From Acinetobacter sp. WC-141 (GTDB lineage Bacteria > Pseudomonadota > Gammaproteobacteria > Pseudomonadales > Moraxellaceae): DNA of 64,000 bases. Below the pieces are notes generated by a model. That model saw only the letters and a program-made list of their open reading frames with translations. It had not been told where the DNA came from and made no database searches. The stretch's first letter is position 1. Each line of letters opens with the position of its first letter. Both the position numbers and the translations under genes were made by a program. The stretch covers positions 1 to 64,000 of the forward strand of contig NZ_AMSS01000061.1 of the NCBI RefSeq assembly GCF_000313935.1. Reading direction: 5' to 3'. Below are positions 8,212-17,988 of this stretch, in pieces.

Positions 8212-9214
8212 TTTAGTTTTGAAAAATTTTACCCAGCGTACAAAAGAATTGGCACCAGGTTTTATTGTAAGTTCGATCGTTGCGGCGGCGGCATGTTTTT
8301 TATCTGAGCACTACGGTGCCCCAGTCATGTTATTTGCGTTGTTACTGGGAATGAGCCTGAATTTTTTAGCAGCCGAAAGTAAATGTAAGGCGGGCATTGA
8401 ATTTACCGCACGCAGTGTGCTGCGAATGGGCATTGCGTTACTCGGCATGCGTATCACTTTGGGGCAAATCACTGCATTGGGCTGGCAGCCTGTAGCTTTA
8501 GTCGTAACACTTGTGATTGTCACAATCGCCGTCTCTGTAATTGCAGCTAAAATTTTAGGTTTCCAAAAATTATTTGGCATGCTCACTGGTGGATCAACGG
8601 CAATTTGTGGCGCTTCAGCTGCGTTAGCACTATCCGCCGCTTTTCCGAATCATCCGCAAAAAGAAAAAGCGACTCTGTTTACAGTCATTGGTGTGTCGGC
8701 ACTTTCGACATTTGCAATGATTGTCTATCCCATGATTGCGAAGTGGCTAGAACTATCGCCACAAGCTGCTGGCGTGTTTCTTGGTGCAACGATTCATGAT
8801 GTAGCCCAAGTGGTCGGGGCGGGTTATAGCATGTCTACTCAAACAGGTGATACGGCGACTGTCGTTAAACTTATGCGTGTGGCAATGTTGCTTCCAGTGA
8901 TTGTTTGCGCTGCCATGATTACCCGCATGCAAGGTGCAAATTCAACGGGAGAACGACCGCCATTATTGCCTTGGTTTGCAGTTGGATTTTTAATACTGGC
9001 TTGTATTAACAGTACTGGATGGGTGCCAGTGGTCGTTCAAAATGGAATAAATGATTTATCACGTTGGTTTTTAGTCATCGCGATTAGTGCCTTAGGCATG
9101 AAAACTCAGTTAAAAGAGTTAGCTTCTGTCGGGATTAAACCAATTCTTTTGATGGTCGGCGAAAGTATCTTTTTAGTACTATTGGTACTCGGCCTCATGC
9201 ACTTGTGGTTTTGA
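8204..9214 (+). CDS. YeiH family (UPF0324) membrane protein, putative sulfate/sulfite exporter
   Basis: 336 residues, about ten hydrophobic segments, with the family blocks LGMSLNFLA, LRMGIALLGMRI, GGSTAICGASAALA and GATIHDVAQVVGAGY. The family is annotated as putative sulfate exporter and is often found beside sulfur-compound catabolic genes; function is weakly established. Here it ends the seven-gene run that contains a TauD-like dioxygenase, which would fit disposal of sulfite or sulfate released from a substrate. It is the last gene before a strong terminator. Confidence 0.85.
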   Translation: MASLVLKNFTQRTKELAPGFIVSSIVAAAACFLSEHYGAPVMLFALLLGMSLNFLAAESKCKAGIEFTARSVLRMGIALLGMRITLGQITALGWQPVALVVTLVIVTIAVSVIAAKILGFQKLFGMLTGGSTAICGASAALALSAAFPNHPQKEKATLFTVIGVSALSTFAMIVYPMIAKWLELSPQAAGVFLGATIHDVAQVVGAGYSMSTQTGDTATVVKLMRVAMLLPVIVCAAMITRMQGANSTGERPPLLPWFAVGFLILACINSTGWVPVVVQNGINDLSRWFLVIAISALGMKTQLKELASVGIKPILLMVGESIFLVLLVLGLMHLWF

Positions 9215-9231
9215 CCTCATTTTAAATATTT

Positions 9232-9273
9232 AGAGGAGGTTTTGGGTTATGCATAAAACCTCCTCTATCTTTT
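9232..9273 (+). terminator. Terminator closing the seven-gene run
   Basis: A 12-bp perfect stem, AGAGGAGGTTTT (9232-9243) with AAAACCTCCTCT (9255-9266), loop of 11, followed by ATCTTTT. It lies between the convergent YeiH and AraC genes and can serve both directions. Confidence 0.85.
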
Positions 9274-9329
9274 GTATGTCACTTTATTTTTGAATCCATT
9301 CATTTTTTCTAATTTCAATGTAGACGAGT

Positions 9330-10340
9330 TTAACTATGAAGTGATTTGTTATGGCTGCGCCACATTGTTGGTGACATGCCAAACTGACTAATAAACCAAC
9401 GAGTAAAAGAACTCGGCATCGAGTAACCTAAAATATCAGATACTTGAGCGAGTGAATAATTTAGATTTTTTAAATAACGAAATACGAGATCTTTACGGAC
9501 TTCATTGATTAAATCACTAAAACTCGTCTGAGCTTCTTCTAAACGACGCTGTAAGGTCCGAACATGAATACCATGTGTTTGAGCGACTTGATCAATCGTG
9601 GCACGGCCCATTGGTAAAAGAAGATAAATACTTTTACGAATATCAAAAATCATGGTCGATTCATCACTATTCTGTAAAATATCTAAATAGCGCTGTGCAT
9701 GGTTGGCCATAGCCAAATTTGCCTGAGGATTTGTTGTATCAAGTTCGGCCGTGGTACAAACAATACCATTAAAGTCACTGCCAAACTCTAATGCACAGCC
9801 AAAAATCCGTCGATGCAGAGTTAAATCGCTTGGTGGATTATGGGTAAAGTGAACACTCAAAGGCCGCCATTTTTGCATCAATAATGCTGCACAAAAACGA
9901 TGGGTAATTCCTAAAGCAAGTTCAGTTGCTTGACGACTATATCCGCAAGTTGTTGTGACAACTTCTTCTCTAATGACAACAGTATCATCAATTTCTTCAA
10001 TATATATTTCAAGTGAGTTGTTAAGTAAATTTCTATATCGAACAAGAGTTTGTAAGGCATCTCGCAATGTGTGCTGATAATTTAACAAAAGGCTAATTTC
10101 ACCAAAATCTGCGATTTCACGTTGCTCTGCCATGTGTAAACCGAAAACATCACAGCTACTCATTTGGGCTGAGTCTTCAAGTAAGGTAATCGCTTTATCT
10201 ACAGGAATGCGCTGATTAAGATCATTTAATTGAGTTTGGCTAAGACCAACGCGTGATAATAAATGGTATGGATTAATAGCTAATTGCTGTGCAACGGCCA
10301 AATAGTTTTTTAAAGAGGCGGTATGCGCAAGAGGAACCAT
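9330..10340 (-). CDS. AraC family regulator, OruR-type
   Basis: 336 residues: an N-terminal arabinose-binding-type domain (about 15-200) as in OruR and related regulators, then the AraC double helix-turn-helix in the last 85 residues (VRTLQRRLEEAQTSF ... SLAQVSDILGYSMPSSFTRWF). This branch usually activates catabolic operons when its ligand is present. It is convergent with the seven-gene run and divergent from the hydrolase gene, and both those units carry the same upstream motif, so it is the natural candidate for their regulator. Confidence 0.9.
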   Translation of the reverse strand: MVPLAHTASLKNYLAVAQQLAINPYHLLSRVGLSQTQLNDLNQRIPVDKAITLLEDSAQMSSCDVFGLHMAEQREIADFGEISLLLNYQHTLRDALQTLVRYRNLLNNSLEIYIEEIDDTVVIREEVVTTTCGYSRQATELALGITHRFCAALLMQKWRPLSVHFTHNPPSDLTLHRRIFGCALEFGSDFNGIVCTTAELDTTNPQANLAMANHAQRYLDILQNSDESTMIFDIRKSIYLLLPMGRATIDQVAQTHGIHVRTLQRRLEEAQTSFSDLINEVRKDLVFRYLKNLNYSLAQVSDILGYSMPSSFTRWFISQFGMSPTMWRSHNKSLHS

Positions 10341-10647
10341 TTTATTATCTCCTTGTTCTTAATAAGCCATATTCCTTACAGCTCATATTTAGTTATAACC
10401 AAAATCTTCACATTACAAAAGCTTTTATTTAAGAGCTTAAACGTTAAGTACGGTTAATTTTACACTTCTTCTTTTAATTTATTTGTAATTACAAAACTTA
10501 TTTTAATTAATTTTAAGAAGATGTGTCGTCAAATGAAAAGCCCGTGACGCCTTATGTGCATCATTGAATGAAATGAGACTTTATTGTGAGTGTGAGTTTT
10601 ATAAAAATTCTTATGCATCCTAGATGGCGAAGTTCACAGGTGTCGAA
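10341..10647 (+). promoter_or_regulatory. Divergent control region with second copy of the AraC-type motif
   Basis: The 307 bases between the AraC and hydrolase genes hold TTAAACGTTAAG (10437-10448), TGTGTCGTCAAATG (10522-10535) and TGACGCC (10545-10551). The first two words are identical to those before the 2808 gene. A -10-like TTTATTG follows at 10580, about the same distance past the motif as at the other promoter. No gene was seen here. Confidence 0.55.
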
Positions 10648-11229
10648 ATGGAAAAAATACAAACCAGAGCAACAATTTTAATCATTCCGGGGTTACGTGA
10701 TCATGTTCCCGAGCATTGGCAAACCATTTTAGAGACAAGGCTAGCGAAGGTTCATTCTGTGCCACCTGTGCAGAACCATAAACTGAATTGTCAAAATAGA
10801 GTTGCTGCTATACAAGCCCAACTCGAACAAATACAAGGACCTGTCATTTTAGTTGCTCATAGTGCTGGTGTACTTATGACTATACATTGGGCAGCAAAAT
10901 ATCAACGACCAATTCATGGTGCGTTACTTGTTGCACCGCCTGATTTAAACAAAAGTTGGCCTGAAAATTATCCGAGCCCAGCCGTACTTCATCAAGAAGG
11001 ATGGAGTCCTTTACCAGATCAAACCCTTCCTTTTCCAAGCATGTTGGTTGCAAGCACAAATGACCATTTAGCGCGTTATGAAGCTGTAAGTGATATGGCA
11101 GAAAAATGGGGAAGCCAACTCGTAAATTTGGGTGATGTGGGACATCTAAACCCAGCATCTGGCTTTGGGTATTGGCCCTTAGCTGAACAATTTATTCAAC
11201 AGTTAGATCAGGTAGAACAACCCGCCTAG
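10648..11229 (+). CDS. RBBP9/YdeN family alpha/beta hydrolase
   Basis: 193 residues from the ATG at 10648, preferred over 10624 because CAGGTG sits about 7 bases before it. The nucleophile elbow is VAHSAGV; LLVAPPDL, an acid in VASTNDHLARYE and H in DVGHLNPASG complete a plausible catalytic triad. GLRDHVPEHWQT at the N-terminus is a family block. Members are serine hydrolases of unknown natural substrate. Its promoter region shares a motif with the catabolic run, so it may hydrolyse an ester or lactone of the same substrate. Confidence 0.85.
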   Translation: MEKIQTRATILIIPGLRDHVPEHWQTILETRLAKVHSVPPVQNHKLNCQNRVAAIQAQLEQIQGPVILVAHSAGVLMTIHWAAKYQRPIHGALLVAPPDLNKSWPENYPSPAVLHQEGWSPLPDQTLPFPSMLVASTNDHLARYEAVSDMAEKWGSQLVNLGDVGHLNPASGFGYWPLAEQFIQQLDQVEQPA

Positions 11230-11326
11230 TACAAAAAATACCTGCTTATTTAAATCCTTTAAAAGCCAATGGATGGTTTTTAGTAATAAGCATAAATAAG
11301 AAAAATCATATTTATATGGAGATAAT

Positions 11327-13159
11327 ATGGTCATTACCTACGCATGTTTAAATCAAAGAAACAATTATATTTTATATATTCAAAAAATAAGTGTTTCATT
11401 AAGTCTGATTTTACTCATGTCTAAAGCAAGTGCTGGCAGTTTTGATTTTGATAAAGATTGGCAATTTGAATCAAAAACCACATTAAGTTTAGGCGCCAGT
11501 TGGAGTACACAAGATCCATCTACTTCATTACTTTATCGGCCTGATGCAAATAAAATCGGCAAACAAGGTTCTAGCATTGATGTGAATGGTGATGATGGAC
11601 GCATGAATTTTAGTAAATATGACGCCATTTCACAGATCATTAGAGGCATAACTGAAGTTAAGCTCAATGGGAAGCAGCAAGGTGCGGTCATTAGTACTAA
11701 ATATTGGTATGACCATGCCTATGAAACAGGACACGGAGACTTGAAACCCTTTAATGATTCAGCGTGGCCAAGGCTTGCAAAGTTCAAAGGTATCGATTTA
11801 TGGAATGCCTATATATGGAAAGATTTTGAACTAGGTGAAGGAAAAACCATAAATTTAAAATTAGGTAAACAGACTTTAAATTGGGGGAAATCGCAGTTTT
11901 TCCAAAATGGTTTAAACTCGGTGAGTGCATTTGATTTTGCCGCAATCAACCGACCAGCTGGTGATGCAAAAGAAAGAATGATTCCCACCGAAATGTTTTC
12001 ATTCGATACAAGCATTAATAAAAATTTGAAAATAGAAGGGTTCTATCAATTTAAATTTAGACCGTCAGTCGTTGATGGTAGCGGAACTTTCTTTGAAATT
12101 TCTGACTTTGTTCCCGAAAATGCGGGTCCAGTTCTGATTGCAGGGGGCGGAGATAAATTGTCAGATACAGCAATGCGTTTACGTACTTATATTCCGCGTG
12201 CAGAAAGCAGAAAAGCAAAAGACAATGGTCAATATGGTATTGCTTTAAAACAGACATTACCAAGTTTAAATAATGCCGAACTGGGTATTTACTATGCTAA
12301 TTACCATAGTCGCAATGCAAACTTTGATGGAACGGCTGTAACAGCGCGGGGGCCAGAGAACTTTAATACCGCAAGTTATTTTTCTATCTATCCTGAAAAT
12401 ATCAAAATGTTTGGATTAAGTTTGACTGGCAAAGTTGGAACAACAACTGTTTTTAGTGAATTAACACATAAGCCAAATCAACCTTTGCAATTAAACGGTA
12501 CAGACATTGTCTATGCCCAAGTGTTATCGGACGGCACACCATTTTCGCCGCCGGGGGAAACTCCTGAATTAGGTCAATATATTCAGGGATATGTACGCTT
12601 ACCCGTAACACAATTCTCCATTGGCGCAACTGATAGCATATCGAATATTTTTGGAGCAAATTCGATGACTTAGTCTACAGAGTTTGCCTTAAATCATATT
12701 GCAGATATTGGTAATCATCGGATAGGTCGAACAGGAGCTTTTGGCCGTAGCGAGCTTTCAACGGGTGCCTATAATCCTGATACAGGAGCATTCAAATGTA
12801 CGCCTTATGGTACAGCGCATCTTACAAATGCAGAAATTGACAACTTAAATGAACGTTTTTGTAATGGAAATGGGTTTTTTAGCGAATGGTCATTGGGTTA
12901 TCGTTTACGCGGCGCGTTAAATTATCAGGATATTTTACCTTCCACAATTATTACTCCAAGTCTTAGTTTTAGACATGATGTTTATGGATTTAGCCAAAAC
13001 TTTCAAGAAGGGCAAATGAGTGTAAGTGCTGCGTTATCTATGACTTATCAGCAAAAATATACCACTGAGATTGCTTATAATAACTTTTTTGGTTCCAATG
13101 AATTTAGCACGATAGATGATCGAGATTTTGTGTCATTAGCATTTAAAGCTAATTTTTAG
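11327..13159 (+). pseudogene. DUF1302 family outer-membrane protein, broken by an in-frame TAG
   Basis: One frame of 610 codons runs from an ATG with GGAGA upstream to a TAA at 13159 region, interrupted only by TAG at 12671-12673. The N-terminal signal peptide ends near SKASAG; the mature part has repeated beta-strand-like stretches and the family block LGKQTLNWGKSQFFQ. DUF1302 proteins are predicted outer-membrane barrels often linked to catabolism of hydrophobic compounds. The second part contains the C-terminal strands ending in F, as in true porins. A C-to-T change of CAG would explain the stop. Without suppression the product lacks its C-terminal barrel strands and is probably nonfunctional. 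Confidence 0.85.
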
Positions 13160-13248
13160 TTTGATCACTTTTTCTCTCCCGATAAATTATAATAAATGAA
13201 AATTAAATAATTTTTTGATTCATCATTTTTAATAAAGGAGAATTCATT

Positions 13249-13659
13249 TTGAAATTTACCTCAAAAATTGATTGGTGGCTTTTATTAATCCTGATCGTTG
13301 TTACAGTAAGTATAATCTCAAAAATTTATAAAGCTCATCATACTGATTCTTTAGCATCTAATTTTAGTTACTTAGCCATTTATAGCGTTATTATTTTTCT
13401 AATTTGGTTGCCTGTATTTAATACTTATTATGTTATAGATCAGAATAAATTAATCATTAAAAGTATAGTGTTTCGCTGGAAAATCAATATTGATGATATT
13501 ACTAAAATTGAAGAAACTCATAACCCACTTTCTTCACCAGCACTGTCATTAGATAGACTAAAAATTTATTATTTTAAAAATGGGAGCATGAATTCGGTCA
13601 TGATTTCACCAAAAGATAAAGAAGGTTTTTTTCAAGCAATAAACAAAAGACCATATTAA
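13249..13659 (+). CDS. Small membrane protein with PH-like domain
   Basis: 136 residues with two N-terminal membrane segments (about 10-24 and 42-60) followed by a cytoplasmic domain whose YVIDQNKLIIKSIVFRWKINIDDITKIEE block matches bacterial PH-domain proteins (bPH type). TTG is the start; AAAGGAG lies 8 bases before it. Function unknown. It stands alone between the DUF1302 gene and the lipoprotein gene, on the same strand as both. Confidence 0.7.
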   Translation: MKFTSKIDWWLLLILIVVTVSIISKIYKAHHTDSLASNFSYLAIYSVIIFLIWLPVFNTYYVIDQNKLIIKSIVFRWKINIDDITKIEETHNPLSSPALSLDRLKIYYFKNGSMNSVMISPKDKEGFFQAINKRPY

Positions 13660-13729
13660 AGTTGCTTGTTTAATTGCACACATAAACTACGCTATCTCCA
13701 TTATGACAAAAAAGAAATGGAGATAAGCC

Positions 13730-15103
13730 ATGTCCACACGCTTTTTACTGCCTATTTTAAGCACTACGGTTTTAATGGCATTAACGGGATGTACCTCATC
13801 TGCTCAATATTCTATTGCAGAAAGTTATGGTCCCGAACCAAAATTGCCTGAGCCTAAATCAAGTTTATTTCCAACCGTAAATATCGCACCCGCTGAAGGA
13901 TGGCCAAGTGGTGTTATGCCAAAACCAGCAGAAGGTTTGAAGGTAAAGGCATTTGCACAAGGCCTTGAGCATCCACGATGGTTACATGTTTTACCTAATG
14001 GAGATGTATTGGTTGCTGAAACCGATGCACCCCCTAAGCCAGATGATGGTAAGGGGATTAAAGGTAAAATAATGAATTTAGTGATGAAAAGAGCAGGTTC
14101 ATCTCATCCGAGTGCTAACCGTATTAGTTTGCTTCGTGACACTAACGGAGATGGAGTTGCCGACCAAAAAACGGTATTTCTCAAAAACTTGAATTCCCCA
14201 TTTGGCATGGCATTGGTGGGTAATAACTTATATATCGCCAATACGGATGCACTTGTACGTTTTCCTTATCAAGAGGGTGAAACACAAATTAGTGCAAGTG
14301 GAACCAAAGTATTGGACTTACCGGGCGGGCCTTTGAATCATCACTGGACCAAAAATGTAATTGCAAATCCTGAAGGAACTAAACTATATATTACGGTCGG
14401 CTCCAATAGTAATGTTGCTGAAAATGGTCTAGATAAAGAAAAAGGCCGTGCACAAATTATGGAATACGATATTGCGAGCGGTCAGTCTCGTCCATTTGCA
14501 ACTGGATTACGTAATCCAAATGGTATGGCTTGGCAGCCTCAAAGCGGAAAACTTTGGACAGTTGTAAATGAGCGCGATGAAATTGGCAGCGACTTAGTCC
14601 CTGACTATATGACGTCAGTTCAAGATGGCGGTTTTTATGGCTGGCCTTATAGCTACTATGGTCAACATGTGGATGTGCGAGTAAAACCACAAAATCCTGA
14701 ACTGGTCGCACGTGCCATTAAACCTGATTATGCACTGGGCAATCACACTGCCTCTTTAGGCCTTACATTTTATGCAGCTGAACTCATGCCGCAATTCCGA
14801 GGTGGTGCATTCATTGGTCAGCATGGTTCTTGGAACCGTAAGCCTCACAGCGGTTATAAAGTCGTTTTTGTACCATTTAGAAGTGGTCAACCCTCTGGGC
14901 CACCTCAAGATATTTTGACTGGATTCCTAAGTGACAAAGGCAAAGCTTATGGGCGTCCTGTAGGAGTGGCAGTAGACTTTTCTGGGGCAGTGCTAGTCGC
15001 AGATGATGTGGGTAATACTATTTGGCGTGTCTCACCCATTGCCGAGACGACTTATGAAGCTCCTATGAAACGTGCTATTGGAACCCCGCCAGGCACGCCA
15101 TAA
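13730..15103 (+). CDS. Sorbosone dehydrogenase-like PQQ-type lipoprotein
   Basis: 457 residues with a lipoprotein signal peptide (lipobox LTGC, cysteine at 21). The rest is a six-bladed propeller of the glucose/sorbosone dehydrogenase family: [46 protein letters not shown] and [19 protein letters not shown]. The family includes PQQ-dependent aldose dehydrogenases, but many members have no tested substrate and PQQ binding is not certain. It would be anchored in a membrane facing the periplasm. GGAGATAAG lies before the ATG. No PQQ biosynthesis gene is in the window. Confidence 0.85.
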   Translation: MSTRFLLPILSTTVLMALTGCTSSAQYSIAESYGPEPKLPEPKSSLFPTVNIAPAEGWPSGVMPKPAEGLKVKAFAQGLEHPRWLHVLPNGDVLVAETDAPPKPDDGKGIKGKIMNLVMKRAGSSHPSANRISLLRDTNGDGVADQKTVFLKNLNSPFGMALVGNNLYIANTDALVRFPYQEGETQISASGTKVLDLPGGPLNHHWTKNVIANPEGTKLYITVGSNSNVAENGLDKEKGRAQIMEYDIASGQSRPFATGLRNPNGMAWQPQSGKLWTVVNERDEIGSDLVPDYMTSVQDGGFYGWPYSYYGQHVDVRVKPQNPELVARAIKPDYALGNHTASLGLTFYAAELMPQFRGGAFIGQHGSWNRKPHSGYKVVFVPFRSGQPSGPPQDILTGFLSDKGKAYGRPVGVAVDFSGAVLVADDVGNTIWRVSPIAETTYEAPMKRAIGTPPGTP

Positions 15104-15170
15104 AGTGTATTAATGATCATTAATTAGCATGGGCGGCCTTTAAGTTTTATAGAGGCCCGTCCAAGAGGCT

Positions 15171-15191
15171 ATTATTTAATTTTTAAATAAT
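15171..15191. promoter_or_regulatory. A/T palindrome upstream of the salicylate-hydroxylase-like gene
   Basis: ATTATTTAA (15171-15179), three T, then TTAAATAAT (15183-15191): a perfect 9-bp inverted repeat about 90 bases before the start of the monooxygenase gene. LysR-type regulators bind such interrupted A/T palindromes, and one is encoded at 18043. Chance is possible in so A/T-rich a stretch. Confidence 0.4.
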
Positions 15192-15280
15192 TGAACAAAA
15201 AAAATACTAATTGGACTTTATAAGCCAACTTCTCAAGAATGAATATGTGAAAACGATAATGATGTTTAAGGATCAAACAC

Positions 15281-16558
15281 ATGAATACACATATTCGAAT
15301 TGCCGTGGTTGGTGGTGGTATTGCTGGTCTGGCTTTAGCAAGTAATTTAAGTAAACATGCTCATTTAGATGTACAAATGTTTGAATCTGCACCTCAGTTT
15401 TCTGAAATTGGGGCTGGGATTTCTTTTGGTGCTAATGCAGTCAAAGCCATTGAATTATTAGGTTTAGCTAAAGAATATCACGCCATTGCAGATAAGGTGA
15501 GTGCACCGTTTCAAGATGTTTGGTTCCAATGGCGCAATGGTTATACCGATGAATATTTATCTGCATCTATTGCTACAGGTGTAGGGCAATCTTCGGTTCA
15601 CCGTGCAGATTTTCTAGATGCCATTATTCCTCACATGCCTACGCAAAATGTCCATTTTTCTAAACGCCTTGAAGCAATTGAAGAACAAAACGATCAGGTA
15701 ATTTTGCACTTTAATGATGGTAGTCGGCACGAGTGTGACTATTTGATTGGTGCTGACGGTATTCGCTCTGTTGCTCGTCAATATGTTTTAGCTACTCATC
15801 ATTTGCCACCAGTTCATCCACGTTTTTCAGGAACTTGGGCATATCGTGGCATTATTTCGCACGCTTCATTTAAAGAAGCTTTGCAACAAGTAAATGGCGA
15901 TACAGATTTAGCAGATATTCCCCAAATGTTATTGGGTAAAGACAAACATATTTTAACGTTCCCAATTCGTAAGGGAGAGCAAATTAATATCGTTGCTTTC
16001 TGCTCAAACCGCGAAGATACAGTACTACCAGCCGATACACCGTGGACTAAGCCTGTCGATAAAGCTCAAATGCTTTCCGATTTTTCAGACTGGAGTGAAA
16101 GCTGCCAAACATTACTCGGTTTAATTGAACAGCCTACCATTTGGGCCTTACATGAAATTGAAGAGCTTTCAACTTATCAAAGTGCTTCTGGTCATGTCAT
16201 TGTCATGGGCGACGCTGCACATGCCATGTTACCTCACCAAGGGGCTGGAGCAGGGCAAGGTCTCGAAGATGCATTAATCATTGCAGCCTTATTGGCGACC
16301 AAAAACTTACAAGCAGAGCAGTTAACCGATGTGTCTGCCATCTATGAAAAGTTGCGTTTAAAACGCGCTTGCCGCACTCAACAAACTTCTCGTGAGTCTG
16401 GCGAAATTTATGAATGTTATTCAGCTCAATACCCAACATTTGCCGCAATTGGCGAACATCTTGAACATCGTTTTGACTGGTTATGGCAACACGATCTAGA
16501 GCAGGATGTTGTAGATGCACAGCGCCAATTACATCAATTAGGAATGGCAACCATTTAA
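15281..16558 (+). CDS. FAD-dependent monooxygenase, salicylate hydroxylase-like
   Basis: 425 residues of the class A flavin monooxygenases. The FAD-binding GxGxxG is AVVGGGIAGLALAS at 8-21, the middle motif is DYLIGADGIRS, and the second FAD motif is GDAAHAMLPHQGAGAGQGLEDA. Length and the SGTWAYRG block fit salicylate 1-monooxygenase (NahG/SalA), which turns salicylate into catechol; related 6-hydroxynicotinate or other hydroxybenzoate hydroxylases are alternatives. An aromatic-acid transporter and a LysR regulator follow on the same strand, the usual arrangement. AAGGATC precedes the ATG. Confidence 0.85.
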   Translation: MNTHIRIAVVGGGIAGLALASNLSKHAHLDVQMFESAPQFSEIGAGISFGANAVKAIELLGLAKEYHAIADKVSAPFQDVWFQWRNGYTDEYLSASIATGVGQSSVHRADFLDAIIPHMPTQNVHFSKRLEAIEEQNDQVILHFNDGSRHECDYLIGADGIRSVARQYVLATHHLPPVHPRFSGTWAYRGIISHASFKEALQQVNGDTDLADIPQMLLGKDKHILTFPIRKGEQINIVAFCSNREDTVLPADTPWTKPVDKAQMLSDFSDWSESCQTLLGLIEQPTIWALHEIEELSTYQSASGHVIVMGDAAHAMLPHQGAGAGQGLEDALIIAALLATKNLQAEQLTDVSAIYEKLRLKRACRTQQTSRESGEIYECYSAQYPTFAAIGEHLEHRFDWLWQHDLEQDVVDAQRQLHQLGMATI

Positions 16559-16600
16559 ATAAATTTTTGTTTTACACACAATTTGCTAAGGAAAGCAATT

Positions 16601-17956
16601 ATGGAAAAACTAAATGCAAATCAATTGATTGATGATGCAAGATTAACACCCTTACATTGGCGGGTGATCTTGCTGAGTGCACTCATTATTATTTTTGATG
16701 GTTATGACCTCGTCATTTATGGTGTTGCATTACCCAAGCTCATGCAGCACTGGCAGTTAGATAGTATGACTGCTGGATTGCTCGGTAGCGTTGCGTTATT
16801 TGGCATGATGTTTGGTGCCATGATTTTCGGGAGTTTGGCAGATAAATTAGAGTCCTATGGGTTTAGCCGTAAACGTTTAATTATGCTTTGCGTGCTCATT
16901 TTTAGCGGTTTTACCGTGTTATGCGGTTTTGCCAATAGCCCTAAAGAATTTGCCATCTATCGTTTTATTGCTGGCCTAGGTTTGGGCGGTGTCATGCCAA
17001 ATGTTATTGCCATAATGACCGAATTTGCCCCAAAGAAATTACGATCAACTTTGGTATCGCTCATGTTTAGTGGCTATGCGATTGGTGGTATGAGCTCAGC
17101 ACTTTTAGGCATGTGGTTGGTTCCTAAATTTGGTTGGCAAATCATGTTTATTTTGGCAGGTATTCCTCTCATTTCATTACCTATTATTTGGAAATTTTTA
17201 CCCGAATCAATTGATTATCTGGTTCGCCAAAAAAAATGGAATGAGGTACGTCATTTACTTCAACAGTTAGCACCAGAACAAAACATAGCTGATCATACGA
17301 GCATCGTATTACATCAAGAAAATCAACAAACTGTAGCTCGACCTTTGGTTGCTCTTTTTACCGAGAATCGCGCTTTAGTCACTGTGTTTTTCTGGCTGAG
17401 TGTATTTATGGCTTTACTGATGGTGTATGCGCTCGGTAACTGGATACCAAAACTCATGGTCGAGGCGGGATATGATTTATCAACCAGTCTGGTCTTTTTA
17501 TTGGCGCTAAACTTAGGCGGGATGTTGGGTGCAATCGGTGGAGGGTACTTTGCTGATCGTTTTCACCTAGGCAAGGTCATTTGTTCACTCTTCTTAGCGG
17601 GTGCAATTTCACTTTACTTGCTGAGTTATGCTTTACCCATGGTTATTTTATATCTCTGTATTGCCGTGGCAGGCGCGGCATCTATAGGTGGGCAAATTTT
17701 ATTGTTAGCCTATATGGCCCAGTTTTATCCGTCGCCCATTCGCAGCACTGGCATTGGTATGGCTTTGGGTGTGGGGCGTATTGGCGCTATTTTAGGCCCG
17801 ATTTTATGTGGCTGGCTTTTAAGTTTACATCTACCCATTGAATATAATTTTATCGCTTTAGCCATTCCTTGTGTGCTGGCAACTTTAAGCGTCGTTGCCA
17901 TAAGTATTTGTAGCCGAACCAAACAGGTCATATTGAATTCAAGCATGTCTCCATAG
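16601..17956 (+). CDS. MFS transporter, aromatic acid:H+ symporter type
   Basis: 451 residues from ATG 16601, which has TAAGGAAAG just before it; an upstream TTG at 16583 would include the ribosome binding site. Twelve membrane segments are visible, with DGYDLVIYGVALPKL in TM1, the aspartate-bearing signature of the AAHS family (BenK, PcaK, MhpT). It follows the hydroxylase gene by 42 bases and likely imports its substrate. Confidence 0.87.
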   Translation: MEKLNANQLIDDARLTPLHWRVILLSALIIIFDGYDLVIYGVALPKLMQHWQLDSMTAGLLGSVALFGMMFGAMIFGSLADKLESYGFSRKRLIMLCVLIFSGFTVLCGFANSPKEFAIYRFIAGLGLGGVMPNVIAIMTEFAPKKLRSTLVSLMFSGYAIGGMSSALLGMWLVPKFGWQIMFILAGIPLISLPIIWKFLPESIDYLVRQKKWNEVRHLLQQLAPEQNIADHTSIVLHQENQQTVARPLVALFTENRALVTVFFWLSVFMALLMVYALGNWIPKLMVEAGYDLSTSLVFLLALNLGGMLGAIGGGYFADRFHLGKVICSLFLAGAISLYLLSYALPMVILYLCIAVAGAASIGGQILLLAYMAQFYPSPIRSTGIGMALGVGRIGAILGPILCGWLLSLHLPIEYNFIALAIPCVLATLSVVAISICSRTKQVILNSSMSP

Positions 17957-17988
17957 TTAAGTATTTTTATTCCCACAAAAGGAACTAC

